DNA of 64,000 nucleotides from Isoetes taiwanensis (lineage: Eukaryota; Streptophyta; Lycopodiopsida; Isoetales; Isoetaceae). The DNA is taken from positions 2,829,799-2,893,798 of the forward strand of contig JAJEKV010000040.1 in the NCBI GenBank assembly GCA_021234155.1, written 5' to 3'. The position numbers and the translations under genes were made by a program. The notes beneath the pieces were generated by a model, which saw only the letters and a program-made list of their open reading frames with translations, ran no database searches and was not told the DNA's origin. Below, in pieces: positions 57,236 through 64,000 of this stretch; the stretch's first letter is position 1, and every line of letters begins with the position of its first letter.

Positions 57236-60200
57236 CCTATATCTGTTTTCCTCAATAGCAACAAAATAATAGGGAGCAAGGGGATTTGAACCCCAACCAT
57301 TTCCAAAACCCATAAAAAATAATAAATTTATTTTCAGAAATATGTAGAAAATTAATTTAGATCTAACATCTACAGCAAAGCAAAAGGTAAACATCTCGTA
57401 TAGGCGGAAAGGGATGACCTTGCAACACTCTCGTACTGACCTCTTGCATGCGATAGAAAGAAATAAAGTCCAGACAGAAAGTAATGACCCTTAAAGTTTC
57501 CAAAAAAGCCCTCTAGCATGCATATATTTATAGAGTGGTGATATGCACGGACATAAAGAGTCAGATAGCCCTGCAAGAGACCAACTAAATAACCGATGCT
57601 CACACTAATGTGGCTATCGTTGTATAAATCACGATGGAATATCTGCGCCGAGGTGGTTCTTGGCCCCCTAATCTCTGCCATTAATGTGGCATGTGATTCC
57701 ACGTTCTTTCAAGCCTTTGGTTCCGGTACATACTCTACCCTCATTTTAGGGACCTTTTTCCTGTTCACATTAAGTTCCATGATTAAAATTATTCTCGCAT
57801 AAACGTCACAATTTCACATAAATGTAACAATACAAACGGTTTACATACCTTGCGGTACTGTGGCTCTAAAATGCCTCGTCGTTGTAAACTTTTGAATCTA
57901 TCCCTTGCTAATGTGTGACAACCCCGCAATAATTTAAGGTCCCAAATATGCCTCATGTAATGTCATGAAGAAATAAAGACCCATTTTGAGTCAGTATGTG
58001 CACCTTTAGCTACGCATAATGAGCACATCACTTCTTACATTAAGAGAACTTGTATGGGTTCAAAGCTTGAATCTACTACGAACAATCGATTCTCATCACC
58101 ATATCAAATTCAAAATAGTTCAAGACCCATAAAACATACTTTGTTTTCCCAAGGCGGGTGGACTGACTAGCGAGTCTTTCTAGTCCGGCACCACTTTCGT
58201 CTAACGTGGACTTTTTCCTTACGCTTTTCTTGACCTCAATGCTTTCAACAATTTTTGGGATCCTAATAAGATCAACTTTATCAAATTGGAATCAAATCTT
58301 CATATACCACTAATGAATCATCGTGCTTACATTGATATTTCTTTATTCAACGTTTTCACGCTTTTTATCTCGTTTTCTACTCGAAGCATCTCACTTGCGT
58401 TTTCTCTTGTTTATATCTGCTGTAAAGTTTTTTCATCTTCACAACCCCGCCATCATCATTCAACAAGGGCATAGAAGAAAAATGAAAAGTTTAAAAGTAC
58501 AAGTTAGAACATGCAAGATTTTCCAAATTGAAAAGACATCCCCGCAAATCATTCGTACTAATTATCACTTAATATATTTATCCATGCACTCTATCTGCCT
58601 CTAAAAATTATGCAAGTTCAACTCAATTATATGTACCTTGAACTTGAGCCAATTTCTAGAGTTTCTTCATCATCATCTGTACTGGACTTCATCAACGTCA
58701 AGAAAGACGCGACCTATATAAAAGCGAGACCATGCTATGGTGCCGTTATGATAGGAAGTATATGAATCATTTTACATTATTAATTATTACATCTAATGTA
58801 CTAATAAGCCAACGGCAGAAAGAAATAGGCGATACTTGAATAAAAACCGAAGGGAGCTTCAAATCATCAACAACACGATGAAGTTAAAACCACGCTATCT
58901 ACATAATTTTATGCCATAAATGAGAAGTCGATGTGAATATACTCACATCTTCGTCCTCAACCGGAGGACCAAGCTATAACGTGGTAGCGGCTTCAGGTTC
59001 AAGCTCTTTCTTATAAATATTTTGCATTTCACGAGCCCGGCAAGACCCAATGCATCCTGCCTTTGTCAAGTTTAAAGGAGTCGCATACAAAAAATCTACT
59101 CGGATATGGGATCTTTTCAACATTGCACAACGACATTGAGGGGCATTAGAATGGACCCGATGATCTGTGAAGGTAGGATTGTAAGAAACCCCGAGGTGCA
59201 TCAACTTCCAATGCGGAACATCACCGCAATCTTCGTTCTGTCCCACCCAAAACCCGCGGTTAATACTCAACATTTGAAAAAATTTGACATTTATATATCG
59301 GGTAGCTAGCTTAGATCTACATTCAACATCACATGAGCAATTAATTTACACCTTCGTTATAGCATATACCTTCATTGTCATATGGACTCAATTAATCTGT
59401 AGTATCTCATTGCTAAATAAAAAGAAATGAGGGCACCAATGGCCAAGCTAAGCCCCGATCGGATGCATTAAAGAAACATGCATGCAAGGACCAACCAAGA
59501 AGCGTACAAAGAAGTTTCTAAGAAATATACAAATACCTCTTTTGACTACTTTGAGCTATCCTTCTTTTGTATCATCTAAAATAAAATGAGCGAATAAGAA
59601 AATTATCAAAGGCAAACGAACATTAAAACCTACCAGAGCCCGGATATCACTAATAACATCTTCCACTCACGGTACTGTTTGATCTAAGAAGAACACGAAG
59701 CTTTAGAGTCTTGTATCATCGATTGACAATATCAAGTGGTCTTACGTGTTTTTATCTCCTTCAATCTGCTGCACCTTTTGTTCCATTTTTCTTCTTAAAT
59801 TTTGTCTTCCTTGTTGGAGCCACTAACAATGGGGGGATTAAACTTTTCTTTGCAAAATGTTTGTCGCGATGAAGCACTTTATTCGGTAGTTAAGAGTTTT
59901 CTTACGTATATTTGAATCAATACCAAAAGTCGAAAGTTGTAGCAGATAGAGAATGTAGACCTGTTTAAGCTAACCTTGCAATTTGTCCACGAAGAAAAGT
60001 TCGAGTCGAAGAGAATCTATTGTCCACCGCAGACGTTCCTCCACGAAGTTGTATATTCAATCAATCGATCAACATCGTCCGTAGGGATGTTTTTTGCGCC
60101 ATGCCTTCTTCCCTTTCCGTGAAGTCTTGGCCGTCCCAATATCGTTTCGAAACCCTAAACCCTAAAACATGAGGGCTTTATCTCCACTTGGTACAAATTT

Positions 60201-60560
60201 ATTACGAGTGTTCAATTTGTTGGCTAGTTTCAAGATTGACCCCTTTTTTGTCACTTTCGGGTTGTTGGGGTTGATTGGTGGTTGTTAGGGTTGATTGTTG
60301 GCGAGAATCAAACAAAGGGAACGAAGGCGCGAGGAGAATCAAACGGTGTTTTTTATCTTCTTTTCGCTGTTTTTGTCTTATTCACCTTTCGCAGTCAGTG
60401 TTCACCGGATCGGGGGCCGGGGCGAAAACTAGAAGTCACCCCAATTTGTTTGGTACAAATTTGTTGGGCGGTTTGGTACAAATGCGCCGTCGGAGTCATG
60501 TATTGGCTGGCTCCCTAAAGCAGGTTGGATTCCAAATGCGAGCCAAATACGTCGTGCATA
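57236..60560. other. gene-poor region with scattered decayed coding on the minus strand
   Basis: On the minus strand 59240-58949 reads SHIRVDFLYATPLNLTKAGC and EMQNIYKKELEPEAATTL, then an in-frame TAG, GPPVEDED and a GTGAGT donor. A possible acceptor (TTTATATAG) and VFLDVDEV follow near 58715. These may be exons of a decayed gene with no recognised family. Telomere-like AAACCCTAAACCCTAA occurs once at about 60151-60166. The rest shows no gene. Confidence 0.35.
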
Positions 60561-60567
60561 ACTATTA

Positions 60568-61087
60568 GGGAAAAACTACAAAATACCCTTATGTTTTGAC
60601 AAATTTTGCCACATGCCATTAACTTTTTAAAAATTTATGGAATGCCCCTAGTTAACGTACACTGTATTTTGTAGTTTTGAAGATTGTTCAAATACCCTTA
60701 AGTTTTAGGTTAATTCCACAGATGCCCTTGCTGCCACTGATGCTTGTGGCAAAACAAAATCCCTGAAGCATCGAAGTTACTGTACCATCGAAGTAGGCAA
60801 AAGTTGCTTATGGCAAAAGAATCAAAATTTCTAAAGCTTATGACATTGAAGCCTTGTGATAAATTTGATACTGGTTTGAAGCACCGAATAAGCACAAGCT
60901 TTTTGTAGAAAAAGGCGGAAGCCAAAATGAACATTGCAGAAGGGCATCTTAGGAAATACGCAAAATACAAGGGCATCTTGTGATATACGAAATTCTGGGC
61001 CAGATACATTGACTAAGGGCATTCCATGAATTTTTGAAAAGTTAGGGGCATGTGGTGAAATTTAAAGGGTATTTTGTAGTTTTTCCC
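60568..61087. mobile_element. Terminal-inverted-repeat element (MITE-like), about 520 bp
   Basis: The left end GGGAAAAACTACAAAATACC and right end (its reverse complement, ending TTTTTCCC at 61087) continue pairing for about 90 bp with mismatches (CCACATGCC, TTAACTTTT, AAAAATT, ATGGAATGCC). Both ends are flanked directly by TATTA (60563-60567 and 61088-61092), compatible with a TA or 5-bp target duplication. There is no coding capacity. Confidence 0.8.
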
Positions 61088-61141
61088 TATTATTATAGTT
61101 TATTACAATATGAGAATCAGTTTTATTACAGTAACGTTGGG

Positions 61142-61205
61142 TGGCGCAAATGGTTAATTCATTTGGTTTTCAACGTTTTTGTGCGAGTTCGAGCCATCTT
61201 TTAAC
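61142..61205 (+). other. tRNA-like Pol III promoter (possible SINE head)
   Basis: TGGCGCAAATGG at 61142-61153 fits an A box and GAGTTCGAGCC at 61195-61205 fits a B box, with normal spacing. There is no cloverleaf acceptor, so a tRNA gene is unlikely. Tandem TTTAACTTTGGGRGTATTCGA units follow to about 61315. Confidence 0.5.
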
Positions 61206-61320
61206 ATTTTTTTAACTTTGGGAGTATTCGACCATCTTTTAACATTTTTTTAACTTTGGGGGTATTCGACTTGTGGAATAAGTTTTAACTTTGGGGGTAT
61301 TCGACTTGTGGAATAAGTGT
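61205..61320. repeat. Short tandem repeats after the Pol III boxes
   Basis: CATCTTTTAACATTTTTTTAAC occurs twice in slightly truncated form and TTTGGGGGTATTCGACTTG with GGAATAAGT occurs twice, in head-to-tail arrangement. An inverted match (AATACCCCC..CACGAGTC) follows near 61340-61375. Confidence 0.7.
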
Positions 61321-64000
61321 GCATGCCGAAACCACGAGTCTAATACCCCCTATTCCACGAGTCAATACCCCCCTGGAATCCAAGTCCAAATGGGGAGCCA
61401 ATAAATGCACCGCCGCCTTTTATCGAGCACCCTCACAGGCCATGTACTATTTAGACATGGTAAAACAGGGCACTGCATGTATACCCAGCCTGCCAGTTCA
61501 CATGCAACCATAGAAAGGGGGCCTGTATTACCTCGTGCAAATTGGCGATGGTGGGCGTAAAAGGGCGAGTCTTTTTATGTGATGGTGAGGGTTGCGATGG
61601 TGCATGAGAAACGGCTCTTAAGACAGTCGCCATAGACGGCTCTTACGTTGTTCAAGCATCAGTAGTGTGATCAATTCTAGCCTAAACTAAGAGCCAGTTC
61701 ACATGCTTGTAAAAGGGTTCACTGTATGTGTAGGTGAACCGGCTCTTAGGTCTAAGTATTCTTTTTCATATATTTAAAAGTTAACCATTGGATTATAAAC
61801 CATTAAAATGTTAAATATACATAATAAGTACAGCAAAATATATAAATACATGCCTGAACTGCAGTTGCGTCCCAGTGAAATCAACGCAAGCATAAACCCA
61901 CCAACAACTACTTCTATAGCATGAAATTCATGATTGTAAGTACAAAATTTGGGATATGTTTTAAGATTTGTGACCAGGCCGAACATTCCTCGCGAAGTAT
62001 GGATACGGCCTTGTAGTTGGTCTAGTTGCCAAAGAACCCCTTACAAGTGCCAGAAATTCTTCTCAAAGTATGGCTATAGCCCTGCAGGAGATCTACTAAC
62101 TAGGGGGTTGAATCCCCAATGAGACCAAAGCAGTATTTGCAAATAAACATGCATTGAAGCATTTGATTTCTCCATGATATAGAGCCGCCTTGGGGAGGGG
62201 AGTTGCATTATTCTATAGAGACCCCCATGATACTTTGTATTTCTAGAGGTCTGCGTCCACCCATGTATGTGATGTTAGATGTGTGAGATCATTATCATTA
62301 TTTGTTATATACAACATGGTGACCAACCTTCTTGGTTGTGGCGTATAGCCAAGGAGCATGCCCAAAGGCTAAATTGTCACTTGGTGGTTTTGTTTAGTCT
62401 GTTTTGGCCTTCCTTTACCCCAAATTTATATTTGCTTCGATCAAGAGTGGCCTCCTCTTGTGTGTGTGTGTGTGTGTGTGGGGGGGGGGGTGGGCTTCCG
62501 TGATTATATTTTGCTTCCGATCAAGAGTGGCCTCCTCCTGGGGGCCCGGGGAAGGGGTCCTTGCTTCTTCATTTAAACTTTTCAGTTTGGCATATCAATA
62601 TCTTGTTAACTTAAATAGTTGAAAGATTCTAAAATCATTATATGATGTGGTCTCAAACCTAAGTAAATATCTATAACATGTTAACCTTGCTAGGCATGTT
62701 AGGCATGTCGAGGTCTAAAATGTTTTCTTCAAGCCTCGCTAGGCCTTTTCATAATTGACCGCACATCCAAGAGTCGATTCTTGATACAATCATAGATTAG
62801 AAAATACCTTCAACCTATGAATTGGAGGAAAATGTTTTCAGAGTGATTGAAAATTTCTCAATAGTCTTAGCATTTGTTGAAGTTTTGGCCTCTTAAATAG
62901 AATTGAATTGAACTGTATTGGATTTTATCATCCACGAAGACCAAATGGCCTATGGAATCCAAACAAAGGGCAACAGGTTTATTGCTGTCCAAGATTAAAA
63001 ACCCTTGTCTCGAAGGGTTTTCGAGGGAAAACTTAGCGATAAGAATGTGCTTGTCGACCAACTATAGATTCGTAGATTATTGTGTGATGATCGTGTCTCC
63101 AACAAGAATCCAAATGAAGCTATCTATGTTTGGCATGCTCCTATATTGATATCAACATTAGAAATCTCTAAAGATAATTCTAAATATGAAATTGGATGGA
63201 TTGTATCTTGGAACCAAACTTGGTAAAGTGTATGAATGCACTAACATTCAAATTTTATTATGCGGGGTGTAAATGGATCAACAAGGAAGGAATCCGGAGC
63301 TAGGGAACATATGCATCAAAAGAAAAAAGTACTTTGGATATTATATTTGACATTTTCTAATGCATCAAGTATATGCATTAGGTTACACATAAGTACATTG
63401 AAAAAGTAGTTGATTCTAATGTCTAAGCAATAAATGATCTTATATTAGTAAGTAGCGACTATACTTTCAGACTACTGATAGAAGATCATAATATAAACCT
63501 CAGCTAGTTAATGTAAGAAGTGTGAATGTAAAACCGCATAACGTTCTAGAAAACCATTATTATTTATTGGTTTTCTAAAGATGCAAAACAATTTACAAGA
63601 GACCAAACAATGACAAATTACAAAAGATACCTTTTGTGCTATGATATTCGAATAAGGTCAAAGTGCTTCAAAAAAACAAAAAAGACAAAAGACCATATCT
63701 ATGGTGGTTTGGTGGTTAATTATGACAATTGTTTTTGGGTGTGTTATGAGTAATCACTATAGATAGCCAAGTCCTTTTAGGCGAATATCTATGAGTAATT
63801 ACCATGACAATTAACTTGGTATTGAAATTATGATATATACCACAACCATTTTATAACACACGCCGTGACAATAAAAAACTAGCATGAAATAACCACCATG
63901 GCATTTAAGTTGGTATAAAAAAGCATGCCATAAAGTACTTCAACTTTATGACAGTAGAAAACCAACATAAACAACCATTGCCATATTAAAGTTGTGTTGA
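61321..64000. other. gene-poor right end of the window
   Basis: No gene is supported. A (TG)n-(G)n tract at about 62457-62490 lies between two copies of GATCAAGAGTGGCCTCCTC (near 62439 and 62519). Near the right end (63690-63990) TGGTGGTTAATTATGACAAT-type phrases recur in both orientations, suggesting a decayed inverted repeat. Confidence 0.4.

Noticed and set aside
57270-57300. Possible tRNA 3' half on the minus strand (TTCAAAT loop with a GGGG/CCCC stem)
   Set aside because: No matching 5' acceptor, D arm or anticodon arm lies upstream; it is a chance match or a tRNA fragment.
60151-60166. AAACCCTAAACCCTAA as interstitial telomere
   Set aside because: Only two units; such telo-box motifs are common in plant promoters and leaders.

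Overview
The window is nuclear DNA of a land plant. Reasons: introns with GT..AG ends and plant-typical lengths (about 50-150 bp), a malectin-domain kinesin-14, a dirigent-family gene, Ty3-type and MULE transposon remains with plant-type primer sites (TGGTATCAGAGC), and TATATAAA promoters. The density of decayed elements and the DUF7869-type and HAD/FCP1-like relics would suit a seed-free plant such as a fern, lycophyte or bryophyte, but the lineage is inference and I cannot fix the species.

Layout. 1-2700: decayed DUF7869-type transposase relic (+). 4242-6872: three-exon gene joining a ParB-like domain to a degenerate beta-class DNA methyltransferase fold (+). 7096-11400: broken HAD/FCP1-like domain and decayed coding of unknown function (-). 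10045-15810: island dotted with the palindrome CACGCCNGGCGTG, containing a long hairpin and an acidic-protein gene whose promoter is duplicated. 16283-18941: second DUF7869-type relic (+), followed by a HAD/FCP1-like pseudogene to 20915. 22053-22620, 25320-27960 and 37575-38445: five copies of an apparently undescribed non-autonomous element with a fold-back at one end, a degenerate internal array, and a small hairpin plus CACGTG at the other end. 23144-23698: intact dirigent gene. 27961-34085: long-LTR retroelement with a broken gag, an unrelated 3' LTR and an inverted copy of the first LTR. 36502-37422: hypothetical gene broken by one stop (-). 38836-44724: intact 18-exon malectin-kinesin. 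45640-50900: further LTR remains. 51990-52727: tandem array with a 158-bp period. 53062-56048: decayed MULE, transposase (-) convergent with a small zinc-finger-like reading frame (+). 56100-64000: tandem repeats, a terminal-inverted-repeat element, a tRNA-like SINE head and gene-poor DNA.

Only two genes look clearly intact and host-like, the dirigent gene and the kinesin. The ParB-methyltransferase gene keeps an open spliced frame from 4242 but has lost the methyltransferase catalytic motif. Nearly everything else is mobile DNA at different stages of decay. The genes do not form a pathway. The shared theme is repeated invasion and nesting, with several coding relics interrupted by single in-frame TAG codons.
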